Shown: positions 35,348-45,133, counted from the first letter of the stretch. The stretch: DNA of 64,000 nt from Candidatus Nitrosopumilus sp. (GCA_013215285.1 JABSRD010000002.1:62001-126000), one strand, 5' to 3'. Translations and numbers: made by a program. Notes: a model not told the origin generated them from the sequence alone.

Positions 35348-36520
35348 ATGAAAGTGTATGCACCAGAAAAACCAGAGAAGGATTTTTGGGGAGAGTTAGA
35401 CATATCTGTAGATGATGCATTGGAGTTCGAACAATCTAAGAAAAGAACTTGGCTCACATTACATAGTAAAATGAGTAAATTTCCAGGATGGTTTGAGGTC
35501 ATAAATCGTGAAGAATCTAAAAAACGTAATTTTAAAGAATATTTTAAACATCAATTCAAAAAATATAAAATTAATTTTTATAGAAATTATTTCTTATGTC
35601 AATTTGCATCTGTTGTAGATACCATTGCAATCAAAGAACGCTTACCTGATGAAATAAGATCTAAATATTCACAGGAATTAGAAAATGGGATTTTTTCTTA
35701 TCAATCAATGCTATATCCTATTTACAAGTTAAACAAAGAACTTCTTGTTGGGATATTTTATGATTCATTGATAAATAAAGCATCCATGAAAATGTTTGAA
35801 TTTAATTCAACAGTACAATTAGATTTTATAGAAAAATTAAATAATAAAATAATTCAAAAACATCTTCAAACTTTACAAGATGATGGAACCATTAGAAGAA
35901 ATTTTCAATTGTGGTGGTTTGACAAAAAAGAAGATAGAACAAAAGTATTGATTAGAACTGAAAGTAAAAGAAGAAGTTCAATCCATCAGGTTGCACAGAA
36001 TACATTTTTAAAAACAGCAGGTGATAAAATAATGGTATTTTCTGACAATGGAAAAAAGTTAGAAGTGTTATCCAAAGAAGCACCTACTGTGGCAAAATGG
36101 GCAAGTATGATTGTTAGTAAAGTAATTCAAAAGGAAGTTAAGTACATTCCAATTCCAAATCAACATGAATCAGATAAAATTTTCAAATTTTTAATTGATA
36201 TTCAGCAAGGAAAAATTGATAATGTGTCACTTATTGGAATAGAGGTGAAAAATACAATTCTCATAAATTCACCTACCATATCCCTAGATTCATCAGAATC
36301 AATATCCGAATCACTAACAGAATTACAAAACAAACACAAGATAACCTTGTTAAATTCAATTGAAGACATTAATCATGTGATTTTAATTTATGATGATATT
36401 ACCTACAAATTACTATTAAACACAGAAAATGGCATAACTACAATCTCCTTTGATAATAGAAACTTACATGAACCTGAGAAAAATAAATTTTATGAAATAT
36501 TAAATGCTAATTTAGGATGA
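35348..36520 (+). CDS. Unknown protein (390 aa), first gene of a unit with an Mrr-like nuclease
   Basis: A soluble, Lys-rich protein beginning MKVYAPEKPEKDFWGELDI. An N-terminal helical region (KRNFKEYFKHQFKKYKINFYRNYFLC) is followed by a central basic segment (WWFDKKEDRTKVLIRTESKRRSSIHQVAQNTF) and a C-terminal alpha/beta domain (IGIEVKNTILINSP, INHVILIYDDITYKLLL). No catalytic motif is recognised. Its stop overlaps the ATG of the next gene (ATGA), so the two proteins are made together. The intact reading frame contrasts with its damaged neighbours. It might be the recognition or effector partner of the nuclease; this is inference from the overlap only. Confidence 0.65.
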   Translation: MKVYAPEKPEKDFWGELDISVDDALEFEQSKKRTWLTLHSKMSKFPGWFEVINREESKKRNFKEYFKHQFKKYKINFYRNYFLCQFASVVDTIAIKERLPDEIRSKYSQELENGIFSYQSMLYPIYKLNKELLVGIFYDSLINKASMKMFEFNSTVQLDFIEKLNNKIIQKHLQTLQDDGTIRRNFQLWWFDKKEDRTKVLIRTESKRRSSIHQVAQNTFLKTAGDKIMVFSDNGKKLEVLSKEAPTVAKWASMIVSKVIQKEVKYIPIPNQHESDKIFKFLIDIQQGKIDNVSLIGIEVKNTILINSPTISLDSSESISESLTELQNKHKITLLNSIEDINHVILIYDDITYKLLLNTENGITTISFDNRNLHEPEKNKFYEILNANLG

Positions 36521-37617
36521 TTGTGTTGAGCATTCCGATTAGAAAAGGTTATGCAGTAAAATCTCATGATCAAGAAAAAGTTTCAGAAATAAAATTTCTA
36601 GAATTAAATAAATTCATTACTACTTCTAATAGAAAATTAGTCACATGTAACAGATGTAGTAGTATTAATTTGATTACTTCAAATAATATTGAAAATTATT
36701 TGATATGTAAAAAATGTCGTAAAAAAATAAGTATTCATAAAACTGAAACAGATATACAAATCTCATCTGTCAATTACAAGAAAATTATTAATCATCTCAA
36801 TAATTTAATAGAATCACTCGAAGTACCATCCAATTTTGATAAATATAGAAATTGTTGGACTGTAGAAATAAATTCCAAGATCATACCAGTGTTAATTCCA
36901 GATATATCAAGTTCTAATTCAATTTTAACTCAAACAGAAAAAGAAGGTACACTGTATGTAATGTTAGATAGAGAAAAAATCTCCCCAAATATTAATTCAA
37001 TTAATAAATCACAATTTATTGAATTTTATGAAATTCTTCATTCATCTGATCAACTAAAAGAAAAAATTAAAGAGGTTTCAGAAAAATTTTTACAAAACAC
37101 ATCAATTAAAATCGAATGCAAATTAGACAAGTTACTATTTAATCTAGACCCATATCAATTTGAAGAATTTTGTACAGTATTTCTCAACTCAATTAAGGAA
37201 AAACAGGACAAATTAGTCTCATTTTACAGATATCTAAGTAATAAAAAAAGTACTTTGATCAACTCAAAGATTATTCCGCTAGGAGGACCATCAAATCCAG
37301 ATTTTTACATTATTGATTTGTTAGATTATCTAGAATCTGCGATACAGCCAGGACAATTTGGAGAAATTAAACGATATATAAAAACAACACGATTTACGTT
37401 TGAAGATTTTTCAAAAGCTGTTATGCATTGAAATAACGAACCAACACTATTCATTGTTTCAACCAACAATATCCAAATTGAAGTATGGTCCAAGATAATT
37501 GAAAATAATAACTGTGGGAAATTTTTACATGTGTTATTAGATAAAGATCTTATTTTATTGTTAATAAAATGTCTTGAATTAGAAAATTTGTTGGAATTTG
37601 AACCCAAAGAAAAGTAA
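36517..37617 (+). pseudogene. Zinc-ribbon plus Mrr-like PD-(D/E)xK nuclease, interrupted by in-frame TGA
   Basis: The N-terminus has a zinc ribbon (CNRC at 44-47, CKKC near 64-67). The C-terminal region follows the Mrr-type restriction nuclease pattern: LDPYQFEEFCTVFL, then GGPSNPDFYII with Asp262, then GEIKRY with Glu283 and Lys285 as the ExK pair. TGA at 37429-37431 (codon 305) stops translation, but the same frame continues convincingly (NNEPTLFIVSTNN...VWSKII...LLDKDLILLLIKCLELEN) to TAA 37617, supplying the expected end of the fold. A single TGG-to-TGA change would explain it. Coupled to the preceding 390-residue protein. Probably a DNA-targeting defence nuclease, perhaps now inactive. 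Confidence 0.6.
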
Positions 37618-37685
37618 GACGATTGAAAATAATCATAATATTTTAGATTAGATATAATAATAAATCAAAACAAATTAGAGAACAC

Positions 37686-38153
37686 ATGAGCTTAGACGAA
37701 AAACGTGGAGAACTAATAAAGCAAGCATTAAAACTAGGTGGATTTAATCCAAGAAATTCACCAATGGTAGGAGATAGTTACAGATATTTTATTCAGTAAA
37801 TAAAAAATAATGAAAAAGAAACTATGGAAATTTATAAAAAAAGAGATTCCGACTTCATAATTTTTATTGGGACAGTATTTCTTTCACAAGAACATTATGA
37901 AAAGTATAGAAATCTTGATGGAAATATACGAGAAAAATTTGATAGTAAATTAGAGGGGATATTAAGTTCTAGAGATCTCAATCATGATGTTACAGATGAT
38001 GAACAAGGATTTGGAATATGGATTAATGATAAGGTGGATCACAATGAATTAAACAATGAATCATTGAACAAATGTCTAGATAATGTCATAGATATTCAAG
38101 TTAATACGTACAATTTTTTTATGGATTTTTTCTATGATAAAATTACCTTATGA
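37686..38153 (+). pseudogene. Hypothetical gene interrupted by in-frame TAA
   Basis: ATG 37686 begins MSLDEKRGELIKQALKLGGFNPRNSPMVGDSYRYFIQ, then TAA at 37797-37799. The same frame continues IKNNEKETMEIYKKRDSDFIIFIGTVFLSQEHYEKYRNLDGN ... to TTA TGA 38153. Joined, it is a 155-residue soluble protein with a nonsense codon at position 38. ATG 37824 could still start a 109-residue product. No family recognised. It follows the nuclease gene on the same strand within the island. Confidence 0.5.
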
Positions 38154-38258
38154 TAATAATGCGTTGATGGTTTTCAAATATGATTCTGTAAGTTTTTCTA
38201 GCAACTTATCATACAGATTTTCAAAATTTTTGTAGTCTTTTGTGACTCATTTTTGTAA

Positions 38259-38717
38259 TTATTCTAAAATAGGGAAAAATATCAAAGGGTATTTTATGAA
38301 AATTATTATCTGAACTAAAACAAAGGATGCTAAAATACCATCTAGTATTCCATGGCTGTTTCCAAAGAAATTTAGATTTGAGAATACAGCTATGAATTTA
38401 AACAAAGCAAAAACCACCGTAAACGACGCATAGATTATCACTGGATAAATCTGAAGAAACGGTAAAAACCAAGAATTATCTCCACCAAGAATGGCATTAA
38501 AGTGAGGAGCAAAAACTAGAATTCCAAGTGCCAAACCTATTGGAATACCTTTTAGAAAATGTCTCTTTTCTAGAGGAGAATAATGTGGTGTAAATTTCGG
38601 TTTAGGGTTTTTCGTTCTAGGAGAAAGTCTGAATTTTCTCAGTCCATAAAGAAGCACCATAAAATATAATCCAACTATTGCAGGAATAATATATGCATTG
38701 ATGTCAGCTTCTGCCAA
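38259..38717 (-). CDS. Membrane protein paired with the KAP NTPase (152 aa)
   Basis: About four hydrophobic helices: INAYIIPAIVGLYFMVLLYGL near the start, then GIPIGLALGILVFA, FLQIYPVIIYASFTVVFALFKF, and FVLVQIIIFIKYPLIFF at the end. A basic Pro-rich loop (RLSPRTKNPKPKFTPHY) probably lies on the cytoplasmic side. It begins one base after the stop of the large KAP-type gene, so the two are an operon. It may help anchor that NTPase at the membrane. Function unknown. Confidence 0.6.
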   Translation of the reverse strand: MAEADINAYIIPAIVGLYFMVLLYGLRKFRLSPRTKNPKPKFTPHYSPLEKRHFLKGIPIGLALGILVFAPHFNAILGGDNSWFLPFLQIYPVIIYASFTVVFALFKFIAVFSNLNFFGNSHGILDGILASFVLVQIIIFIKYPLIFFPILE

Positions 38718-38718
38718 T

Positions 38719-41700
38719 TCATTTTTCCATAATTTTTTTTACTTTATTTTTAACATCATTATTAGGAGAATCTCCTAAATCAGATATGAGGCTATAGATT
38801 TGATCTTTTTTATTTCCTAATTTTATTTTCTCTAATGAATTCAAAATAGCAAGTGTATGTTGAATATCTTTACCATCCGATAATACTTCAAGTATCAAAT
38901 CAATAAATGATTTTTCTTCTTCAGAATTCATTTGATCATTATGTTGTAATAAAAAATTAAATGCAAGGGTTCTTAGATTAAGATTGGGAGAAAGACTGTC
39001 TTTAAATCTCAAAAGAATCAATCTAAAAATATCTCTCATCATATCTGGAGATGTATACATAAAACAATTAGTCAGGTAAGTCATACCCTGTTGAAAAGGA
39101 GTTATTTCACTTGATTTGATTGATGGAATAAACATATCAATAAATTTATCAGTTATATTTTCTGGAATTTCTTCAAATGTTATAGAGAGATTAGTGTAGA
39201 CAGATAGATTTTGATCTGCATTAAACTGTCTAGAAGAAGATAATAATTGTTCAAGAATTTTTGTTCTAAATTCTAATGGAATTTTTAAAAAATGATTTTT
39301 GTATGAAGATGAAAAAACTTGTAATTTTCCGAGATCATTTAATTTAACCAATTGAAGTAATTTGTCACTTACTTTACTCCATTTTTCTTTTGGAGTACAG
39401 AGAAGAACAAAATCAATAGAAGATTCACTAGGATTATTTTGTAAAATTGGGAAAATATTGTCTATGACTGTATCATATTCCAAAATTTGGGCATCTTCTT
39501 TTCGAGCATATTCTAAAACACTAGGTAGATTTTGAGGGGGTTGCTGAGTAATATGAGGTAAAAATACCTGATTAATAAAATCCGTTTGAATTTCTTGTGA
39601 ATAGTGTAAATATGGTTTGAGAAGCATTTCAACGACAATATTTTTGTGAGTTGGATCAGCATATTGTTGAGACAAGCGTTTAATTGATGAATATAACAAA
39701 TCTGCAGATTCTTGAGAAAAATCATTGTGGTTTAATTCTCTTAAAATATTGAAAATATTTTCCGATGGTGCAGCCATAGCAGGTGCCTTATCTGCTTTTA
39801 ATGGATTTGAAATCCGTTTGATAAATTCTGTTTGATTATTTTCATTTGCCAGATGTTTTAATTCAAAATATAGATTCATCACTCTATCTTTCTTATCAGA
39901 TTGAGTTTGATCAATTAATGCATTAAGTGCTTTTTCTTTAACAAATTTTTTTGCTGCTTTTTCATTTATTTTTAGAACATCAAGACAATTTAGGAAAATC
40001 TCGTGGTTTTGTTGTCCCAATAGTTGTAAATTATAATCTACTTCCACACAAATTGTTTCAGGAATATTATCAATACATTCAATAAATTTTTGAATTAATG
40101 ATATCGACATATTGTTATAGTTATTTATTGCTTCAGCATATCGTTGCAGAAGAACTTCTTTTTGTTTTTGTTCCATTAGTAGAATTAATGGGAATAATAA
40201 ATTCATATCAAATTTATATGCATTGTCTAAAATTTCTTTTCTCGGCATATATGTACTCAAAGATTTGATAATTTGTTTTTGAGATTTTTCAGATACAATA
40301 TCATAAATTTTTGTCAGAATATCAATGGAATTAAATGCAACTTGAATTCTTTTATCCCGAATATATTGTGCACATAATTTTGTAATCTCTAATATGTAGT
40401 GATATTGTTGCTCGGGTTTAGTTTCAGATAATATCTGAACAACATAATCATAATCATTTTGTTTTACTTTGAGAATTAATTTTTCTATATCAGAAATCGT
40501 ACTTTCATAAGATTCTTGATGTAGTTCAATAAATGGTAAAATTTGTGCAAGGGGTGTAAGGCTTGTTTCTTTTAGGAAATGCTCCAATCCCGGATTATTA
40601 TCTAAAATTCCGTTCATAGATTCTTCATTTGAAGAATCATAATTTCCAGTATCGATATAATGTTGCATTAATTCTAATAATGAAGGATTCTCTTCTAATC
40701 GTCTAAAAAATTCAGGCCATTCTTCTCTTAGAACTATGATTTTTGCTAGAAATCTAGGATTTCTAGTGATTACTTTTCCATAAAGTAAGTTATTTTTTTC
40801 CTTAATTGATGCTAATTTGTGGGAAATTACAAAATTATACACAAATTGTTTTATTTTTCTAGGATTTCGTGTAATTCCTGCAACGAATACATCTACTACC
40901 TCAGGATCAAATGTAATTTCATTAGAAAATATTTCTAATTGTTTTTTTGCATACAAATGTAGTTGTCCTTTGATTTGGGATGGAATATGTAATGTAAGTT
41001 GAAAGAATTTTGTAAGAAATTCTAATGCATCTCTTTCTGTATCAAATTGACCTTTATGTCTTTTCAAATGTTTGATTATTGCTTCCTTATCACAAGAGAT
41101 TATGAAAATGCAATTTGGTTCATTAAGAAATGTCTTAATCATATTTAGAATATTTACTACTGATTCATCATCATATCTGTCTAGATTATCAATTGCAATT
41201 ATTAATTTTTTATTTTCATATTTTTTTATTATTTTTTTAAATAATTCTTGAAACTTGAAAGAGGATTCAACTCTTGGAATAATTTTTTTGCCACTCTTTG
41301 CAGCATTTTTTGATATTTCTTTAAGAGTAGTTACCATCGCCAAAAAAATAGGAATAGCGATTGCAAGTATAATTGTAGGAGTTATCAAATCGTATTCAAT
41401 TAATGGGTTTAGTAAGAAGCCAGCTGACAGAGGAATTGCAAAAAGCAATCCATAAAATAAAAGCCATTTCCATGTTTCCCATATTCTGAAATCTATTTTT
41501 GGAATTGAAGAAAAATCTTCTTCTTTAAAATGCCAAAGTTCAGATTCTATCTTTTCGTTAGAAATTGATTTTAATTTATTATTTAGTTCTTCAAGAAATT
41601 CTTGTTTCAATAATTGTGGGGAAAGTCTCCACACATCTACAATGGCTAATTTGAATTTTTTATCATATTCTAGGTTTATTCGCTCATCAAGAAAATTTAG

Positions 41701-41879
41701 AATTGTTGATTTTCCAAACCCCATTTTCCATATAATGCAATATTGATAGGAGTTGTACAGTTTGTCATGATATACACTAAAACGTTAACAAAATACTTGT
41801 GACCAAAAACATCTTTTTTTGAATCAGTGATTGGTTCATCCGGAGAAAACAGAATTTTTGGTTTTTCTTGCGTTCTAGA
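38719..41879 (-). pseudogene. KAP-family P-loop NTPase with long helical-repeat C-terminus; frameshift in Walker A
   Basis: A long frame (38719-41724) starts inside the P-loop (FGKSTILNFLDERI). A second frame just upstream (from about 41879) supplies the KAP start: KPKILFSPDEPITDSKKDVFGHKYFVNVL, then PINIALYGKWG. They join exactly at the Walker A GKWGFGKST if one base is added in the GGGGTTT stretch, and the upstream part also needs a rare start. Within the NTPase domain two transmembrane helices (WLLFYGLLFAIPLSAGFLL, PTIILAIAIPIFLAMVTTL) precede Walker B LIIAIDNLDRYDDE. The C-terminal ~650 residues are helical repeats. KAP ATPases occur in phage exclusion (PifA-like) systems. Confidence 0.72.
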
Positions 41880-42318
41880 TCAGCACAATATTCTTCTAGT
41901 TCTTCTATGGCAACATTAGAATTAGATTGTACAATTGAAATTTTTTTGCATAGATTTACTAATTTTTCTGCTGACAGTTCATTTTGTTTTGCAAATGTTA
42001 ATACGGATTCCATAAATGGATTGATTTGATTTACATCAAGTTTGTATTTGATACTATAGAGAATACAGCATACCCAGAAAATGCATCCTTTGGATTAAGA
42101 TTGGTTTTTCTTATTATTTTGTAAAAGTCATGTATTGCATCAATGGTTGTTTTTTCTAACTTTAATGAAAAGTTTTCAATACAATTTGATACATAACCAG
42201 TACTTACTCCAAGAGCAGCACTTATTTCTCGTACAGATTCACCAGATAGATATTTTTACAAATTATATAAAATATCAAATGATTGTATTTTTAATTTGGA
42301 ATCAAGCGTATGAAACAT
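41777..42318 (-). pseudogene. HTH-domain protein gene with nonsense codon and frameshift
   Basis: ATG 42318 reads MFHTLDSKLKIQSFDILYNL, then in-frame TAA 42256-42258. The frame continues KYLSGESVREISAALGVSTGYVSNCIENF, a clear helix-turn-helix. It ends at TAA near 42034, where a frame change leads into KLDVNQINPFMESVLTFAKQNELSAEKLVNLCKKI and a coiled coil (EELEEYCADLERKKN). Joined, it is a ~170-residue DNA-binding protein of a type I associate with thaumarchaeal mobile elements. Its 3' end overlaps the N-terminal frame of the KAP gene, so they were probably one transcription unit. Confidence 0.62.
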
Positions 42319-42835
42319 CAATTAGAAAAATAAGAAAATTTAATTGGCATATAGAAGATTTTTGTAATTTACATAATGAGTTTATCCATCAAGAGTTTCC
42401 GGTAATGCTTAACAAAAAAGAAGAGGATAGATACAGACAGATTTTAAGAAAATATTTCTATTATTCAAAGTGTCTTCATTCATTAATGCAATTAGAAGGA
42501 AATGATTCAGAGACCAAAAAAATTAAGTATAATCTAAATATGAACAATGCATTTGTATACAAATGGTATTTGTATTTTGATCAATTACAAATGCAAAATC
42601 CAATTGGGCCGAATACAACGCATTGGGAATTAAATCACAAGTCATATCAAGACCTGAATATGGAATAGATATAGAATATGAAGGGGGTTTTGGAAACAAG
42701 AAAATAATTCAACCAGATATTAAAAATGAAACCAAAAATAAGATAGAACAAATTTTGAGGAAGAAAACTTCAATTAATCATGTTTGGAATAAAGTGTTAG
42801 ATAGAAAAATTATCAATAATGAATTTCTCCACTAG
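42279..42835 (+). pseudogene. Frameshifted hypothetical gene next to the integrase
   Basis: The first frame (ATG 42279 to TAG 42668) encodes a helical, aromatic-rich protein (FNWHIEDFCNLHNEFIHQEFPVML, EDRYRQILRKYFYYSKCLHSLMQLEG). A second frame takes over near 42620 (GIKSQVISRPEYGIDIEYEGGFGNKKIIQPDIKN...NNEFLH) to TAG 42835. One indel would unite them into ~185 residues. The start overlaps the 5' end of the antisense HTH gene by 40 bases, so the real start may be further in. It converges on the integrase, sharing four bases. Function unknown. Confidence 0.5.
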
Positions 42836-43884
42836 ATATTCATCTGGATATGTTCCATTCTCATCTTATCCATCCATAATTCGTTGACTTTGATTCGATA
42901 TTGCTCTAATTCGGAGTTATCACGCTCAAGTTGTTCAATTTTGAGTTTTTGACGTTCTGAATCATCAATCATTAGATCAATGATTGCCTTGCGAAATTCG
43001 GCAAAACATTGTTCCCGTGTGGGTCTTAGATACACTCCATCAAGACCATTCTTGTGACCAAGTAGTTTCTCTGCAACATTAGAGTTTACGTTGTTTTTTA
43101 GTTTCAAAATGGTGTTGAATCGTTTTCTAAACCCGTGGTCCATCTGTATATCAAAATGATGATTCACCTTTGTTCGCTCAAGTTCTGCAACATGAATTAC
43201 CCTAAACATAATTGAGATGATACCGCTACGTCTCATTGGAATTACTTTTTTTCCTGTAGAATAGTCACGTCGAAATATTGGGGAATGTTCATCAATGATT
43301 TCGCCTCGTTTTCTCCGCTCTTCATGGTATTCATCAAGTGAATCAGATGCTTCAGGAGTGAGAAACTCCCAATACTCTTCATTCTCATTTGGATATAGTA
43401 GTACGGCTTTGCATCCCTCAGAGATATTCTCCAAATATTTCATGGTAAAATTCTCATCAATTACTCCAACTCTTGCCCCAGTTGATGAAAGGAAATGAAT
43501 TAGTGCACGATTTCTCTTTGAAGTAGTTGCCAAAAGCATCTTTTGTATCTGTTCTGTGGTCCATGGCTTGAATTCTGCAGACTTTTTCTTTGGCGGATAC
43601 ATTTTTCTGATAATCTCCCAGTATAGTGGAATTCTATTCATCACAAAAAAGTGCCTTACACCAAGCATCAAGATTGGAACTGAGTTTGGGTGACGATTCT
43701 CTTTGATGTGAATTAGATAATCCTCAACTAGAGTTTGTATTTGCTCAACTGATTTTTTTATCAGAGAATCGTAATCATCAAAATTTGCAAATGCTTTAAA
43801 GTTTTTTAAGTGGTCACGATAATTGTTTAATGTCTGTCTTGATTTGATTCCCTGCTCAAAGCGGATGATGGACCTTTCTTTCAT
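42832..43884 (-). CDS. Tyrosine recombinase / integrase
   Basis: A 350-residue phage-type integrase. The N-terminal core-binding region (SRQTLNNYRDHLKNFKAF) is followed by the catalytic domain with the first Arg in SSTGARVGV, the HxxR motif HGFRKRF, LLGHKNG and a candidate nucleophile Tyr in DGVYLRPT. A coiled-coil tail (KIEQLERDNSELEQYRIKV) follows, typical of thaumarchaeal integrases. It catalyses site-specific insertion and excision. All catalytic residues are present, unlike the decayed genes beside it. It marks the right edge of the accessory island. No tRNA adjoins it, so the attachment site is not identified. Confidence 0.88.
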   Translation of the reverse strand: MKERSIIRFEQGIKSRQTLNNYRDHLKNFKAFANFDDYDSLIKKSVEQIQTLVEDYLIHIKENRHPNSVPILMLGVRHFFVMNRIPLYWEIIRKMYPPKKKSAEFKPWTTEQIQKMLLATTSKRNRALIHFLSSTGARVGVIDENFTMKYLENISEGCKAVLLYPNENEEYWEFLTPEASDSLDEYHEERRKRGEIIDEHSPIFRRDYSTGKKVIPMRRSGIISIMFRVIHVAELERTKVNHHFDIQMDHGFRKRFNTILKLKNNVNSNVAEKLLGHKNGLDGVYLRPTREQCFAEFRKAIIDLMIDDSERQKLKIEQLERDNSELEQYRIKVNELWMDKMRMEHIQMNI

Positions 43885-43965
43885 GTATAGTGTAGAGGTA
43901 AATCAACTGTATCTTTGGCGTGCACTAAATAATTGAATTAAATAATTGACAAAGAAACAAAATCT

Positions 43966-45102
43966 ATGGACTTTGATGTAGTAGTTGCTGGAGGAAGTAT
44001 TGCAGGATTATTATGTGCAAGAGAAATTGCTTCAGAAGGATTTTCAGTTCTTGTGATTGAGGAAGATTATGAAATTGGAACCCCTGAACACTGTGGAGGG
44101 TTAGTTAGCTTTGCAGGATTAGAAGAATTGGGGATAATTCCATTTAGAAAAACTTTTGATCACATGATAGAATCAGCAAAAATTACATCTCCAAATGGAA
44201 AAAGTTTTACAATTAATTCAAAAAAACAAAAAGTTGTCGAAATTAGTAGAAGAGAATTAGATAAGCAAATAGCATTTCAAGCTCAAAAAAATGGGGCCGT
44301 TATTAAAGTAAAAACAAGTTTTCAAGAAATTACGGATACAGGAATTAGAACTAATGAAGAGGAAATCAACTGTAAGATTTTTGTGGATGCTAGAGGAGTA
44401 TCATCACTCATACATAAAGACAGAACTGGAATTTTATCATCAGCACAATATGAAATTTATGCAGATTGGATTAAAAAAGGAAAAGTAGAAGTAATTTTTG
44501 ATCAAGAAAAATATCCAGGATTTTTTGCATGGATAATTCCATCTAGTGAAGGTAAAGGTAAGGTCGGAGTTGCGGGAAGAGGAATTAATGTAGCTGAAAC
44601 ACTGGATAAAATTTTGGAAGAAAGAGGAAATCATTCAACAATTAGAAAAATCTTTGCGCCAATCTGGATTAAAGGGCCCATTGAAAAATTCGTAGAAGGG
44701 AAAACGGTAATCATAGGTGATGCCGCAGGACAAGCAAAACCAACAACGGCAGGGGGAATTTTTACTAGTGGAATGGGTGGAATTTATGCAGGTCAAGCAA
44801 TATCAAAATTTTTAGAAACAGATGATAAAATAGAACTAGAACAATATCAAAAAAAATGGATAGAGCGATTTGGTAAAGAATTTGAAAAGCAGTCTTTAGC
44901 AAGAAAAATTTTGGAAAGAATAGATAACAAAACAATCAATAAATTATTTGAATCAATTACACCTGAAATTATAAAAGAGATTTCAGAAAAAGATGATTTT
45001 GATTTGCATACCAGTTCAATCATAAAATTATTAGGAATAAAAGGTTCGATTAAAACTGCTCAAGCCTTACTTGGCGGAGAGTTAAAAAAATTACTAAGCT
45101 AA
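43966..45102 (+). CDS. Geranylgeranyl reductase family FAD-dependent oxidoreductase
   Basis: A 378-residue flavoprotein. The N-terminal dinucleotide-binding VVVAGGSIAGLLCAREIA is followed by the substrate-domain motif EHCGGLVS, with its conserved Cys after the first strand as in archaeal GGR. The second FAD motif is GKTVIIGDAAGQAKPTTAGGI, with the PxxxGG-type loop typical of GGR. It hydrogenates the isoprenoid chains of archaeal membrane lipids. It appears to head a cluster with the zinc ribbon, aEF1B and Cdc48 genes, all on the same strand. Confidence 0.9.
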   Translation: MDFDVVVAGGSIAGLLCAREIASEGFSVLVIEEDYEIGTPEHCGGLVSFAGLEELGIIPFRKTFDHMIESAKITSPNGKSFTINSKKQKVVEISRRELDKQIAFQAQKNGAVIKVKTSFQEITDTGIRTNEEEINCKIFVDARGVSSLIHKDRTGILSSAQYEIYADWIKKGKVEVIFDQEKYPGFFAWIIPSSEGKGKVGVAGRGINVAETLDKILEERGNHSTIRKIFAPIWIKGPIEKFVEGKTVIIGDAAGQAKPTTAGGIFTSGMGGIYAGQAISKFLETDDKIELEQYQKKWIERFGKEFEKQSLARKILERIDNKTINKLFESITPEIIKEISEKDDFDLHTSSIIKLLGIKGSIKTAQALLGGELKKLLS

Positions 45103-45124
45103 ATTGCGCTTAATTTTCTAGGAA

Positions 45125-45133
45125 GATATAAAT
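45125..45133 (+). promoter_or_regulatory. TATA box for the zinc-ribbon / aEF1B / Cdc48 transcript
   Basis: GATATAAAT lies 23-31 bases upstream of ATG 45156, the distance expected between an archaeal box A and the start of a leaderless transcript. It supports choosing ATG 45156 over ATG 45132 for the zinc-ribbon gene. The role is inferred from spacing. Confidence 0.5.

Noticed and set aside
42135-42278. Upstream extension of the plus-strand hypothetical gene to 42135
   Set aside because: This stretch is antisense to the HTH domain and rich in Gln, His and Leu, typical of a shadow frame.
43885-43965. tRNA attachment site for the integrase
   Set aside because: No tRNA gene or tRNA-end fragment is visible beside the integrase, and no matching repeat was seen at the left edge of the island.
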